From an uncultured Litoreibacter sp. (GTDB taxonomy: Bacteria; Pseudomonadota; Alphaproteobacteria; Rhodobacterales; Rhodobacteraceae), in contig CANLVO010000001.1 of NCBI GenBank assembly GCA_947494645.1, forward strand, positions 1,612,001-1,676,000: a DNA stretch of 64,000 nt, in the 5' to 3' direction. Below the pieces are notes generated by a model. The model ran no database searches and had not been told where the DNA came from. It was given only the letters and a program-made list of their open reading frames with translations. Shown piece after piece: positions 51,075 through 60,391 of this stretch (positions within the stretch are counted from its first letter, which is position 1; each line of letters begins with the position of its first letter). Both the position numbers and the translations under genes were made by a program.

Positions 51075-52000
51075 GCGCTTTGCTGGAGATCATCCTGCCC
51101 GTCTTTCTGGTGATCGGCGCAGGGTATCTGGCGGTCAAATTCAAGCTTTTCCCCGAAAGCGGGGTCGACGGCTTGATGAAGTTTACCCAGCAATTCGCCA
51201 TACCCTGTCTGCTGTTCAAAGCCATCGCGGAACTGGAGCTGGGCGTGTATTTTACCCCCGCCTTGTTGACCTCTTACTATGGCCCGGCAGTGCTGATGTT
51301 CGGCCTAGGCAGCTTTGGCGCAAGACTGATCTTTGGCAGGCCTTGGGAGGACAGCATCGCTATTGGCTTTGCCTGCATGTTCGCCAATTCCGTGCTGCTG
51401 GGCCTGCCAATCACGGAGCGGGCTTATGGTGCCTCAGCTCTTGACCCCAACTACGCGCTGGTCGCGGTGAACGCGCCAATTTGCTACGGGTTGGGTATCA
51501 CGGTGATGGAATTGGTAAAGCACCGCGGCGAGGCTCCGATGGCCACAGTTCGTGCCGTGATCCGCGCCATCTTCCACAATGCGCTGATCCTTGGGTTGGC
51601 CTTGGGCTTTGCCGTAAACCTGAGCGGAACCGCGATACCGGCTGTGGCCAGCGACGCGTTAGACCTGATGATCCGCGCAGCCCTGCCTGCCGCAATTTTC
51701 GGGCTGGGCGGGGTATTGGCACAGTACAAGTTCGAGGGCGATCTTGGCCCGGTGCTGATGATCTGCGCGCTGTGTCTTTTGGTCCGCCCAGCCCTGTCTT
51801 ACGGATTTGCGGGGCCACTTGGCTTGGAGCAAGACGCCCTGCGTTCCAGCGTGCTGACGGCGTCCATGGCACCGGGTGTGAATGCCTACATCTTTGCCAA
51901 TATGTATGGCGTAGCCAAACGCGTTACCGCCTCCGCCGTGCTGGCGGCGACGGCACTCTCGGTGCTGACCGTGACCGGCTGGTTGTTGATCTTGCCCTAG
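51071..52000 (+). CDS. AEC-family transporter
   Basis: 309-aa membrane protein with about ten hydrophobic segments in the AEC (auxin efflux carrier) pattern, with the first helix LLEIILPVFLVIGAGYLAVK and GLPITERAYG and FANSVLLGLP in the middle. Such proteins export or import small anions such as malonate. GTG start overlaps the previous stop. Last gene of the dac operon. Its stop overlaps that of the convergent ABC permease gene. Substrate not predictable. Confidence 0.8.
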   Translation: MSALLEIILPVFLVIGAGYLAVKFKLFPESGVDGLMKFTQQFAIPCLLFKAIAELELGVYFTPALLTSYYGPAVLMFGLGSFGARLIFGRPWEDSIAIGFACMFANSVLLGLPITERAYGASALDPNYALVAVNAPICYGLGITVMELVKHRGEAPMATVRAVIRAIFHNALILGLALGFAVNLSGTAIPAVASDALDLMIRAALPAAIFGLGGVLAQYKFEGDLGPVLMICALCLLVRPALSYGFAGPLGLEQDALRSSVLTASMAPGVNAYIFANMYGVAKRVTASAVLAATALSVLTVTGWLLILP

Positions 52001-52908
52001 CCGGGTGAAATCCCGCGCAGCCGCTCCGAGCGGCGGCGAAGCAGCTCTACCGTGGTGAGAAGCAGGATCGAGATGATCACCAGAATGGTCGCCACCGACA
52101 AGATTGCGGGGCTGATTTGCTCGCGTATACCGTTCCACATCTGACGGGGGATGGTCTGCTGATCATGGGCTGCGACGAAGAGGACGACGACCACTTCGTC
52201 AAAACTTGTGACAAAGGCAAAGAGCGCACCTGAGATCACGCCCGGCAGGATCAACGGCATGGTGATCTTGAAAAATGTGGTGGTCGGGTTGGCTCCAAGA
52301 TTGGCTGCCGCCCGTGTCAGCGAGTGATCAAATCCGACCAGCGTAGCCGTCACCGTGATGATCACAAACGGAATGCCCAACGTTGCGTGGGCCATGATGA
52401 TGCCGACATAGCTATTGGCGAGCCCCGTGGCGGAGTAGAAGAAGAACAAACCCGTAGCGGTGATAATGATCGGCACGATCATCGGCGAGATCAGGATGGC
52501 CATGATTGCCCGGCGATAGGGCATCTCGGGGCGGGACAGACCAAGCGCGGCGATGGTGCCGAGGACCGTGGCCAGAAGCGTCGAAAAGAACCCGATGATC
52601 ACAGAGTTCTTGGCTGCCCCAATCCAGGCCGCGTTGGACCAGGCATCCGCCCACCAGCTGCCATCGCGCGGCGCGTCAGGCGCGTTCATCCCGAAGGTCA
52701 GCAAAAGATCATACCATCTGCTGGAGTAACCCGTCGGGTCGAGCTTCAGCATCTTTTCTGTGAAGGTGAAGTAAGGCTCGGCGTTAAAGCTGAGCGGGAT
52801 CACGATCAGGATTGGTGCGATCAGAAAGAGAAAGATCAAGCCGCATATCACCAGATAGGTGTAATGCCAGACGCGTTCGAGTGTGGAGGCGTGGGTCGGC
52901 AAAGCCAT
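51997..52908 (-). CDS. Spermidine/putrescine-class ABC permease, PotC type
   Basis: 303-aa inner-membrane permease with six or so helices and the binding-protein-dependent-transport EAA region (RAAANLGANPTTTFFKITMPLI). AGGAGC precedes the ATG. It is the last gene of the ABC operon, 105 bp after the first permease. Its stop overlaps that of the AEC gene. The class imports polyamines or similar compounds; the substrate of this copy is unknown. Confidence 0.88.
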   Translation of the reverse strand: MALPTHASTLERVWHYTYLVICGLIFLFLIAPILIVIPLSFNAEPYFTFTEKMLKLDPTGYSSRWYDLLLTFGMNAPDAPRDGSWWADAWSNAAWIGAAKNSVIIGFFSTLLATVLGTIAALGLSRPEMPYRRAIMAILISPMIVPIIITATGLFFFYSATGLANSYVGIIMAHATLGIPFVIITVTATLVGFDHSLTRAAANLGANPTTTFFKITMPLILPGVISGALFAFVTSFDEVVVVLFVAAHDQQTIPRQMWNGIREQISPAILSVATILVIISILLLTTVELLRRRSERLRGISPG

Positions 52909-53013
52909 CAGAAAGCTCCTCTGGCTGAAGTCGGAATTGAGTATTTGGAACCAAATGGAGACAAGGTGCTGTGCCTCTTGTTCTGTGTGGGGCGCGTTAA
53001 CCTTAACATAGCG

Positions 53014-54330
53014 TTATCCGAGCTTCAGGTTGTCGATGCCCACCAGCCGATCATAGAGCCAGTAGAGAATGAGAACGCCGCCCAACAGGATGGAGGCGAG
53101 CGCGGCAGCGAGGCTCCAGTTGAGCGACTTTTGCATATGGAAGGCGATGAGGTTCGAGATCAGTTGACCATCGGCGCCACCGACCAGCGCCGGCGTGATA
53201 TAGTAACCGACCGCCAAGATGAACACGAGCAGCGCCCCTGCCCCGATTCCGGGCACGGTTTGGGGAAAGTAAATGCGTCGGAAAGCGGTCCAGCTGGTCG
53301 CCCCGAGAGAGCGCGCGGCGCGCACATAACTTGGATTGATGGGCCGCATGACGGAATAGAGCGGTAGCACCATGAAGGGCAGCAGGATGTGCACCATCGC
53401 CACGATTGTGCCGGTCTGGTTATACATCATCTGGATGCGGTTCTCATCGGCAAGAACGCCAGTGCCGACCAGCGCGTCATTCACCACCCCCTGACTTTGC
53501 AGCAGCACCATCCAACTGGTGGTTCGCACCAAGAGCGACGTCCAGAAGGGCAAGAGCACAAAGATCATCAAGAGGTTGGAATAGCGCAGCGGCAGCGTCG
53601 CCAGAAGATGGGCGATTGGGTAAGCCAGCACAAAGCAGAGGAAGGTGATCAAGAGCGACAAAAACAACGTGCGCTGGAACAGGGTCACGTAAACCTGTCG
53701 CTTTGCATCCACCTGCGTTACGCTGCCATCGATGCCCACCGTTCGGTCTACCGCAGCATAATAGAAATTCAACGTATAGGCCGACGAGGCTCCGCGCATG
53801 GCGGACCATAACTCAGGGTCAGCCCAGTCTTCATCGAGATCCAGCATCGCCTCTTTGAAGGGGGGCTCCAGCTTTTCCGCCCGCCTCGCGGCTTTGGTGA
53901 ACATCGACCGGGCGCCAGAACGCTCATAGTTGATACGTGTGCCAACGGAGCCGGGTGCTTTCAGTTCACGAAGGACCACCAGATCAGAGGCGAGTGCAGC
54001 GTAGGCCGCTTCGTCAGGCTCCGTACCGCGCGGGTTGGCGTCGAACCAAGCGCGAAGGTCTACCATAATCGGGGTCTGCACCTTCGTGCTGAGATCGGTA
54101 TGCGTTGTGAAGCCGGGATTGTGCACTGAGCGGTACAAGAGCTGCCCGATGGGGGCCACGAAGGTGAACAGCACAAAAAGAAACAGCGGCGCGACCAGAA
54201 AGAAGGCCCGCCAGCGCGCTTTGGATTGTGCCGCATTGAGTGCGGCCTTTAGTGGCTTGCCATCAGCTGTCGTTAATTTACCTGCTGGCGCGTCTGCCCC
54301 AAGAGGGCCGGTATAGGTCGCATCTGCCAT
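53014..54330 (-). CDS. Spermidine/putrescine-class ABC permease, PotB type
   Basis: 438-aa permease, longer than the usual 290-320 aa because of a loop of about 130 residues (about 60-200) between the first helix and the rest. The EAA segment is RAARSLGATSWTAFRRIYFPQ. The ATG at 54330 overlaps the DUF1330 stop by one base (TGATG); a frame extension to 54417 runs into that gene. Long-loop PotB variants occur in Rhodobacteraceae. Confidence 0.88.
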   Translation of the reverse strand: MADATYTGPLGADAPAGKLTTADGKPLKAALNAAQSKARWRAFFLVAPLFLFVLFTFVAPIGQLLYRSVHNPGFTTHTDLSTKVQTPIMVDLRAWFDANPRGTEPDEAAYAALASDLVVLRELKAPGSVGTRINYERSGARSMFTKAARRAEKLEPPFKEAMLDLDEDWADPELWSAMRGASSAYTLNFYYAAVDRTVGIDGSVTQVDAKRQVYVTLFQRTLFLSLLITFLCFVLAYPIAHLLATLPLRYSNLLMIFVLLPFWTSLLVRTTSWMVLLQSQGVVNDALVGTGVLADENRIQMMYNQTGTIVAMVHILLPFMVLPLYSVMRPINPSYVRAARSLGATSWTAFRRIYFPQTVPGIGAGALLVFILAVGYYITPALVGGADGQLISNLIAFHMQKSLNWSLAAALASILLGGVLILYWLYDRLVGIDNLKLG

Positions 54331-54617
54331 CAGACCCCCTCTACCACGACGATGTCGCTTTCGGAATTCGCGATACGGATTTTGGCCGCCGCTAGATAAT
54401 CTTCCGAGTGGTAGCAATCGAGCGCGGCCTGATAGCTGGGGAACTCCACGACGACGTGGCGGTCTTTTTGTGGTGCCTCGGGAGCCTCCGATGTGCCGCC
54501 GCGTACCAGAAACTTGCCGCCGTACCGCTCGACGATGGGGGTGTCGAGACGCACGTATTCCGCGTAGTTATCCGGGTCGGTTACGGTGACATGCACCATC
54601 CAGTAGCCTTTGGCCAT
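54330..54617 (-). CDS. DUF1330-family protein
   Basis: 95-aa protein of the dimeric alpha+beta barrel fold (MAKGYWMVHVTVTDPDNYAEYV, then YGGKFLVRGGTSE and VVVEFPSYQAALDCYHSEDYLAA). Function of the family is unknown; members bind small ligands or act as minor enzymes. It is coupled to the permease gene by TGATG and follows the DUF2314 gene closely, so it belongs to the ABC operon. Confidence 0.88.
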   Translation of the reverse strand: MAKGYWMVHVTVTDPDNYAEYVRLDTPIVERYGGKFLVRGGTSEAPEAPQKDRHVVVEFPSYQAALDCYHSEDYLAAAKIRIANSESDIVVVEGV

Positions 54618-54629
54618 CTTGCGTCTTCC

Positions 54630-55118
54630 TTACGGCAGCGGAGCGAGAATGGCGCGCATCTGTGCCGCTTCCGCCGCTGACAAATGCGGCAACATCACCC
54701 GCGTTGTGTAATTTCCATGCAGCTTGCCATTGGCGTCCCAATAGGACCAATCCGACAGGCTGCTTTCGGTGAAACTCACCTTTTGGTTTATCTTGTAGGG
54801 CACGTTGACCGGATTGTTCTGCAACCGGCCTTCCATGGTCTTGCCCGACCGCGCCAAGAGCGAGACCCAAATATGCTCGTTCCCGCCACCCTTGACCGGA
54901 AACGCCACTTTGACGGAGAAGTTGCCCGAAGCCAGCTTACCTTCGGCCTGACTGTAGAAATGCGGCAACGACCGATGGGCGTTCTTGATGGCGGCGGACA
55001 TTTGCGGGTCGGAGTCTTCAAACCCAATGATCGGATCGCCTGCCAGCGCGGGCCCGACTGCAAGAACCAAGGGGAAAACCCCCAGCCCAACGCAGAGTGC
55101 AAGCGCGCGTAACTTCAT
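54630..55118 (-). CDS. Exported DUF2314-like protein
   Basis: 162-aa protein with a signal peptide (MKLRALALCVGLGVFPLVLA, cleavage near ALAGD). The C-terminal part matches DUF2314: EHIWVSLLARSGKTMEGRLQN, NNPVNVPYKINQKVSF, SDWSYWDANGKLHGNYTTRV. DUF2314 proteins have no known role. It sits between the binding protein and the first permease, behind a terminator-like hairpin. A periplasmic helper of the importer is possible. Confidence 0.78.
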   Translation of the reverse strand: MKLRALALCVGLGVFPLVLAVGPALAGDPIIGFEDSDPQMSAAIKNAHRSLPHFYSQAEGKLASGNFSVKVAFPVKGGGNEHIWVSLLARSGKTMEGRLQNNPVNVPYKINQKVSFTESSLSDWSYWDANGKLHGNYTTRVMLPHLSAAEAAQMRAILAPLP

Positions 55119-55153
55119 GTGACCATCCCCGACGGCCCGGTTGGGCCCAAAGC

Positions 55154-55187
55154 AAAAATGCGGCGCCCCCCTCCCAAAGGGCGCCGC
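55154..55187 (-). terminator. Intrinsic terminator after the binding-protein gene
   Basis: GCGGCGCCC (55160-55168) pairs with GGGCGCCGC (55179-55187); on the minus strand the stem is followed by ATTTTTG. It lies 11 bases after the binding-protein stop. It probably makes the binding protein more abundant than the genes behind it. Confidence 0.8.
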
Positions 55188-55197
55188 GATGGTTGGC

Positions 55198-56268
55198 TTA
55201 TTGAGCCAACCAAGCGTTGAAGCGCTCGTTCAACTCAGCGTCCCGGTCGACCCAGAACTCAAAGTTGTTGACCAGGGCGTTGCCCAAGTTGGCTTCAGCT
55301 GTTGGCATGTGAGGTGCCATTTCGGTCTTGCCGTCGTTGAACATGCCAACCAGCGCACCAGAGGATTTACGGGCGGGCCCGTAAGAAATCCAGGACGCCT
55401 GATCTGCCAGACGCTGCGTGTCGGTGGAGAACTTGATGAAGTCCAACGCCGCTTCTTTGTTTGGAGCGCCTTTCGGGATCACGAACAGATCGAAGTCGAG
55501 GATTTGCCCGTCCCAAACGACTTCCAGAGGCTGACCTTCGGCGACAGCCGCGTTGAAGATACGGCCGTTATACGCTGTCGACATGGTGACTTCGCCGTCA
55601 GCCAGCAGCTGTGGAGGCTGTGCACCAGCTTCCCACCACACGATGTCGTCCTTGATGGTGTCCAGCTTGGCAAATGCACGGTCCACGCCTTCGTCAGTTT
55701 CCAGCAGGTCATAGACCTCAGCCGCAGGAACGCCGTCCGCCATCAATGCCATTTCAAGCGTGGCTTTGGCAGATTTGCGCAGGCCGCGCTTGCCGGGGAA
55801 GTCAGCCGTGTTGAAGAAGTCGTCGATGCTGTCAGGCGCGGTAGGGTTGTTGTCTTTGTTGTAAGCAAAAACAGTGGACCATACGATGTTGGCCACGGCG
55901 CAATCCTGCAGCGCACCTTCAATGAAGTCGTCAGCCGCAGGTGTCCCGTCCGGTGCCGCTGGCAGGGCAGAAGTGTCAATCTCTTCCAGCAAGCCTTCGT
56001 CACACAGACGCACGGCATCGGAGAATTCGACGTCAGCCACGTCCACGGTCACGTTGCCAGCTTCAACTTGAGCTTTGATTGGCGTTGCCGGGTTGTCGCT
56101 GTCGACAGAGTTCACCTGAATGCCAGTCTCAGCGGTGAAAGGCTTGTGATAGGCCTCCACTTGCGACTTGGTATAAGCGCCGCCCCAGCTCATCACGGTG
56201 ACCTCTTGGGCGTTTGCCGCAAAAGCCGTGCCGACGAGGGCCGTCGTCAGAATAAGTGTCTTTTTCAT
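55198..56268 (-). CDS. Polyamine-class periplasmic binding protein
   Basis: 356-aa PotD/PotF-type binding protein. Signal peptide MKKTLILTTALVGTAFAANAQ. Typical segments are EVTVMSWGGAYTKSQVEAY, SFNYLFGT-like YNKDNNPTAPDSIDDFFN and STDTQRLADQA near the C-terminus. It is separated from the ATPase gene by 61 bp and followed by a terminator. Ligand: a polyamine or other cation; opine-type ligands also occur in this family. Confidence 0.88.
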   Translation of the reverse strand: MKKTLILTTALVGTAFAANAQEVTVMSWGGAYTKSQVEAYHKPFTAETGIQVNSVDSDNPATPIKAQVEAGNVTVDVADVEFSDAVRLCDEGLLEEIDTSALPAAPDGTPAADDFIEGALQDCAVANIVWSTVFAYNKDNNPTAPDSIDDFFNTADFPGKRGLRKSAKATLEMALMADGVPAAEVYDLLETDEGVDRAFAKLDTIKDDIVWWEAGAQPPQLLADGEVTMSTAYNGRIFNAAVAEGQPLEVVWDGQILDFDLFVIPKGAPNKEAALDFIKFSTDTQRLADQASWISYGPARKSSGALVGMFNDGKTEMAPHMPTAEANLGNALVNNFEFWVDRDAELNERFNAWLAQ

Positions 56269-56329
56269 TTGTAGTCTCCCTGTTGGTCTTCTTGGTGCCG
56301 CACACCATAGCGCGGCGATCTTTTACTGT

Positions 56330-57433
56330 TCAGAGGGCATCAAGCGCGCGGGCGTCTTCAGCCGCCCACGAGATCTTGGTGGTTTCCCCCACTGACAGGT
56401 GTTCGTGGCCGGCCGAGTTTGGCACTTTGACCACAAATTCGTCATTTCCATGCACATCAAGGCGGCAGCGGATGTGGTCGCCAAGATAGATAAGTTCTTT
56501 CACATGCGCCTCGGTCACATTCGCGCCCTTGCCGCTGATATTGACCCGCTCAGGCCGGATCGAGATCAGCGTGTCGCTACCCGCGGGCCCACAATTGACG
56601 GCCAGCGCCTTGGTGGTCTTGCCATTGGCCAATTCAACGGTGGCAATACCCTTTGCCACAGACTTAACTTTGCCTGACAACTTGTTGTTTTCGCCGATGA
56701 ACTGCGCCACAAAACTGTTGTCAGGCCGCTCATAGAGGTCCTCTGGCGGGGCCAGTTGTTGGATGCGTCCGTCCTCAAAAACAGCAACGCGGTCCGACAT
56801 AGTCAACGCCTCGGTCTGGTCATGCGTTACGTAGACGACAGTGACGCCCAGTTGGTGCGAAATATTGGTGATTTCAAATTGCATCTGCTCGCGCAGCTGT
56901 TTGTCCAATGCGCCCAACGGCTCGTCCATCAGCACCAATTCCGGCTCAAACACCAGCGCACGCGCCAAGGCCACGCGTTGCTGCTGGCCGCCTGACAATT
57001 GCGCGGGGCGGCGGGCGGCGAAATCGCCAAGCTCCACCATCTCTAGAGCACGACGTACCTTTTGCTCGCGCTCATCTTTGCTGAGGCCGCGAACCTCCAG
57101 AGGGAAGGCCAGATTTTCGCCAACCGTCATATGCGGGAACAGCGCGTAATTCTGAAACACCATACCAATGCCGCGCTTATGTGGTGGGATGTTGTTGATC
57201 TCCCGCCCGTTGAGGCGAATTTCGCCGTGCGTCGCGGTCTCGAAACCCGCCAGCATCATCAGGCACGTGGTTTTACCAGAGCCCGATGGCCCGAGCATTG
57301 TCAAAAACTCGCCTTTCGGCATTGCCAGGTTCAGGTCTTTGACGACAAGCGTTTCGCCATCATAGCTTTTTTGCACGCGGTCAAACGCGACAAAGGCGTC
57401 ATCAGAACTCGTATCCAGCAAGTCATACCCCAT
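56330..57433 (-). CDS. Polyamine-class ABC transporter ATPase
   Basis: 367-aa ATPase of the PotA type, first gene of the ABC operon. Walker A GPSGSGKT is near residue 48, Q-loop VFQNYALFPH, signature LSGGQQQRVALARALVFEP, Walker B VLMDEPLGALD and VTHDQTEAL. A TOBE domain follows (about 290-365, ISIRPERVNIS). The ATG at 57433 gives MGYDLLDTSS; a longer frame up to 57835 covers an uncredible leader. The start context is weak, so a start some residues upstream (57529) remains possible. Confidence 0.88.
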   Translation of the reverse strand: MGYDLLDTSSDDAFVAFDRVQKSYDGETLVVKDLNLAMPKGEFLTMLGPSGSGKTTCLMMLAGFETATHGEIRLNGREINNIPPHKRGIGMVFQNYALFPHMTVGENLAFPLEVRGLSKDEREQKVRRALEMVELGDFAARRPAQLSGGQQQRVALARALVFEPELVLMDEPLGALDKQLREQMQFEITNISHQLGVTVVYVTHDQTEALTMSDRVAVFEDGRIQQLAPPEDLYERPDNSFVAQFIGENNKLSGKVKSVAKGIATVELANGKTTKALAVNCGPAGSDTLISIRPERVNISGKGANVTEAHVKELIYLGDHIRCRLDVHGNDEFVVKVPNSAGHEHLSVGETTKISWAAEDARALDAL

Positions 57434-57658
57434 AGGTTTCGGCAGCCCCCGTAGCGGTTTTCCCGGCACGGCCTCCGGAGCGTAAGCGGGGATGCCAGTA
57501 TGTTTCAACCAACTTTTACACGCGTACATCAGTTTACGTAAGGAAAGCCCGTTTTGCCTATGCGATCGGCACGCTTGTCCAAAATCCCGACAGGACACGG
57601 AATGTGACCTATGGCCCCGCTTTACATCCGACCAGCGCGGCGCATTTATTGTGTTGCA

Positions 57659-58552
57659 ATGACAGACCATATCACAGCACTGGCCCATATCCCTGACGAC
57701 ACGATGGCCCAGCTGACCCGCAAATCCACACGCGCTGGGTTGTGGCACCTGTTGGGGCATTTCGGGCTTATTGCGTTTTGCTCTGCTTTGATCGTGGCAC
57801 AAGTTCCGTTCTGGGGGCTTCTCCTTCCGCTGCAAGGCGTGCTGCTGGCATTCCTTTTTTCACTGGAGCACGAAACGACCCACCAGACCCCCTTCGCCAA
57901 CCGGAGGCTGAATGAAGCGGTCGGCCGCCTCTGTGGGCTAATCCTTGGCGTGCCCTTTACGTGGTTTCGCTATTTCCATCTTGCCCATCACCGCCACACA
58001 AATGATCCCGATCATGACCCTGAGCTTGCAGCAGGCCTCAAACCGCAAACGTGGCGCGGCTACCTGATCCATATTTCGGGCATCCCCTACTGGATCGCTC
58101 TCTCCAAGCAAGTCTTCCGCAACGCGTCTGGCAAAGCGGATGACGCGTACCTGCCGAAATCCGCCCTGCCCCGTGTGACGTCAGAGGCCCGCTGGATGCT
58201 TGCACTCTACGCAGCTGCTTTGGCCACGTTGCTCTTCTCACCGATCGTGCTCTGGCTTTGGCTTGTTCCTCTGGTGCTGGGCCAGCCCTTTTTACGCCTC
58301 TACCTCCTGGCTGAACATAGCCGCTGCGCCCTTGTGGCCAACATGCTGGAGAACACACGCACCACCTATACCAACCGATTGATCCGCTTCCTGGCGTGGA
58401 ACATGCCGTACCATGCCGAACACCACGCGGCCCCACAGGTGCCATTTCACAAGCTGCCCATGCTAAACGCGCATCTCAAAGACGCGCTGCAGGAAACCTC
58501 CGACGGCTATGTCAGCTTCACCCGCGACAGCGTTCGCCGGCTTACACACTAA
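57659..58552 (+). CDS. Fatty-acid desaturase-family membrane protein
   Basis: 297-aa di-iron membrane enzyme with four or more membrane segments and the three His boxes (HETTHQ, HLAHHRHTND, EHHAAPQVPFH). These bind two irons and introduce a double bond or hydroxyl into a lipid chain. Divergent from the ABC operon. ATG at 57659 is the chosen start; 57611 is open too. Substrate unknown (fatty acid, sphingolipid or other). Confidence 0.85.
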   Translation: MTDHITALAHIPDDTMAQLTRKSTRAGLWHLLGHFGLIAFCSALIVAQVPFWGLLLPLQGVLLAFLFSLEHETTHQTPFANRRLNEAVGRLCGLILGVPFTWFRYFHLAHHRHTNDPDHDPELAAGLKPQTWRGYLIHISGIPYWIALSKQVFRNASGKADDAYLPKSALPRVTSEARWMLALYAAALATLLFSPIVLWLWLVPLVLGQPFLRLYLLAEHSRCALVANMLENTRTTYTNRLIRFLAWNMPYHAEHHAAPQVPFHKLPMLNAHLKDALQETSDGYVSFTRDSVRRLTH

Positions 58553-58716
58553 CTTTCCAAATTCAGATTATCCCGGGAAGTTGGTGGCTGGCTCCTAAGA
58601 AGGCGCACGTAGGGCGAGAGCCCTCGGCAAACCGCAGCTGATCTATCGCAGGACAGTATGATCTGTGGGAGCAAAGAGAAGGTTCGCGGGCACGATCCAA
58701 GAATGATGCTGGAAAA

Positions 58717-58803
58717 TGGTGCGGTCGGAGGGACTCGAACCCTCACTCTTGTTACAGAACAGCGACCTCAACGCTGCGCGTCTACCAATTCCGCCACGAC
58801 CGC
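58717..58803 (-). tRNA. tRNA-Leu (anticodon GAG)
   Basis: Minus-strand class II tRNA: acceptor GCGGTCG, D-arm GGCGGAATTGGTAGACGC, anticodon stem CAGCG/CGCTG around TTGAGGT (anticodon GAG), long variable arm, T-loop GGTTCGAGTCC, acceptor 3' strand CGACCGC, discriminator A and encoded CCA. No integrase or att-type repeat is visible beside it. Confidence 0.95.
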
Positions 58804-58872
58804 AAGCCTAGGCTGGTGGCGGGGGTTTAGCCGAGCTCCCTGCCCTTGTGAAGGGCAAAAAGGCAGCAGCCA

Positions 58873-58907
58873 AGAAAGAGGCCGGGCGCAACAATGCACC
58901 CGGCCTC
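58873..58907 (-). terminator. Intrinsic terminator after the peptidoglycan-binding protein gene
   Basis: GAGGCCGGG (58878-58886) and CCCGGCCTC (58899-58907) form a 9-bp stem with a 12-base loop; on the minus strand TTTCTT follows. It lies about 20 bases after the stop. Confidence 0.75.
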
Positions 58908-58927
58908 TTTCTGGAAGTTCAGCCGTT

Positions 58928-60319
58928 TCAGTTCTCGATATTGAACGTCGGCAAAGCGCCCGCGGGCTGTGACACGGGCTGCGTGCTGAGCTGCGTCTGC
59001 GAATTATTCGCCGAAGCGAAGACCGCCTTGCGCAACAGGGCGTTGCGTTGGGTGTCACCCGGATTGAAGACTGGCGTCGCGCCTTGGTCAACGGCGTTCA
59101 AACCCATCTCGTACCAAGCGGTCGACAGATCAGCGCGCTTTGTAACGCCAAAGCCCTGCGCCAGGTGGTGGCCCATCAACTCGCCGTAAACCGGCGCACC
59201 GAGCGTGCTGAGCAGCAAGGCCGAACCAATCGCCACATCCATATTGTCAGTGCGGTACCCAACTGAGAGGCAAATCTTGGCCGTGCCGGCCAGCTGTGCA
59301 GGCGCCATGCCCGAGCCCAGCACGAATTGAGACACATCTGTCGAGGCCTCACTCGCAGGTTTCAGCGACAAGGCCGCAACGTGCGGTGCCAGCGCGGGCC
59401 CGAAGGCCGCGCATTGCGCCTCAATCTGCTGTGGTGTGAAGCCTTGCACGGCGGAGATCAGCTTCTCCCCTTCGGCAATCGCATAGGTGCGGGCCAGACA
59501 AAACTGCTCGTTCAATGCAAAGGACGCATCTACCAAGTTGGCCTCTGTCGTGAAGCCGCCATTGGTCGAGGTGATCAGCGAGACCTGATTACAGTGTGAT
59601 GCCAGCGAAACGGCCTCAGTTGTACCCAGAAAGTTTGGTAGCGCAGGTGCGGTGGTCGTAGAGCCGTCCGCCGCCGACACTGTCGTAGTCGTGGTGGTTG
59701 TCGTGCCCTCCTGCTGAAGCGGCAAGACTTGCGGTTGCAGCGCCACCACCGTGGTCGTGGCAGATGGCGCGAGGGCCACGGCAGGGGCTTGGGTCGGCGC
59801 GGTAGCCGTCACGATCCCAGCTGCTTGATTGCGGTAAGTCGTGAGCAACCCGCGCGGCCCTTGTGGGTTCGCGGCAATCGCTTGCGTCGTTGCCGCACCA
59901 CCGGAAATCGCACGGTGGTAGGATTGCAGCAGGAAGTCCTTTTCATATTGCGTCAGCTGACCGGTGGCCGGGTATCCCATATGCACCTGATAGCCGGATA
60001 CAGCTGCCCGTGTGCGGCGGCCAAACACCCCGTCCGGGCTGCCTGCTGGGAAGCCAAAATAATTCAGCGACGTTTGCACTTCGCGGTTTTCGGCGCGTTG
60101 GGCAGAGGAAATTGACGGCCTTGGCGCGGTCTGGCGCACGGTCCGAGTGGTGGAGCGGCGCACGGTGCGGCGAGGTTGGGCGTTGCGCACGACGGCGCTG
60201 CCGATGACACCTGCCACGATACCTGCTGCAAAGTCGCCCGAGTCGGCGGTGGCGCGTGAGGCCGGAACGGCCATCAGCGCAGCAGCAGCGCAAGCCATTG
60301 TAAAGTTTTTGAAAAACAT
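58928..60319 (-). CDS. Exported peptidoglycan-binding-domain protein
   Basis: 463-aa protein with GGAGG before the ATG at 60319 and a signal peptide (MFFKNFTMACAAAALMAVPA, cleavage near SRATA). A peptidoglycan-binding type 1 domain (about residues 70-130: EVQTSLNYFGFPAGSPDGVFGRR, TRAAVSGYQVHMGYPATGQLT) is followed by an Ala/Thr/Gln-rich linker with a Thr run and a C-terminal helical domain (about 235-440) without recognised family. It probably acts in the periplasm on the wall. Confidence 0.83.
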   Translation of the reverse strand: MFFKNFTMACAAAALMAVPASRATADSGDFAAGIVAGVIGSAVVRNAQPRRTVRRSTTRTVRQTAPRPSISSAQRAENREVQTSLNYFGFPAGSPDGVFGRRTRAAVSGYQVHMGYPATGQLTQYEKDFLLQSYHRAISGGAATTQAIAANPQGPRGLLTTYRNQAAGIVTATAPTQAPAVALAPSATTTVVALQPQVLPLQQEGTTTTTTTTVSAADGSTTTAPALPNFLGTTEAVSLASHCNQVSLITSTNGGFTTEANLVDASFALNEQFCLARTYAIAEGEKLISAVQGFTPQQIEAQCAAFGPALAPHVAALSLKPASEASTDVSQFVLGSGMAPAQLAGTAKICLSVGYRTDNMDVAIGSALLLSTLGAPVYGELMGHHLAQGFGVTKRADLSTAWYEMGLNAVDQGATPVFNPGDTQRNALLRKAVFASANNSQTQLSTQPVSQPAGALPTFNIEN

Positions 60320-60391
60320 GCAGATCCTCCAGGAACAATAAACCAATTGCCCTAGCGTAACATGGCTTTTTTGGAATCAGGAAGGGAAATC

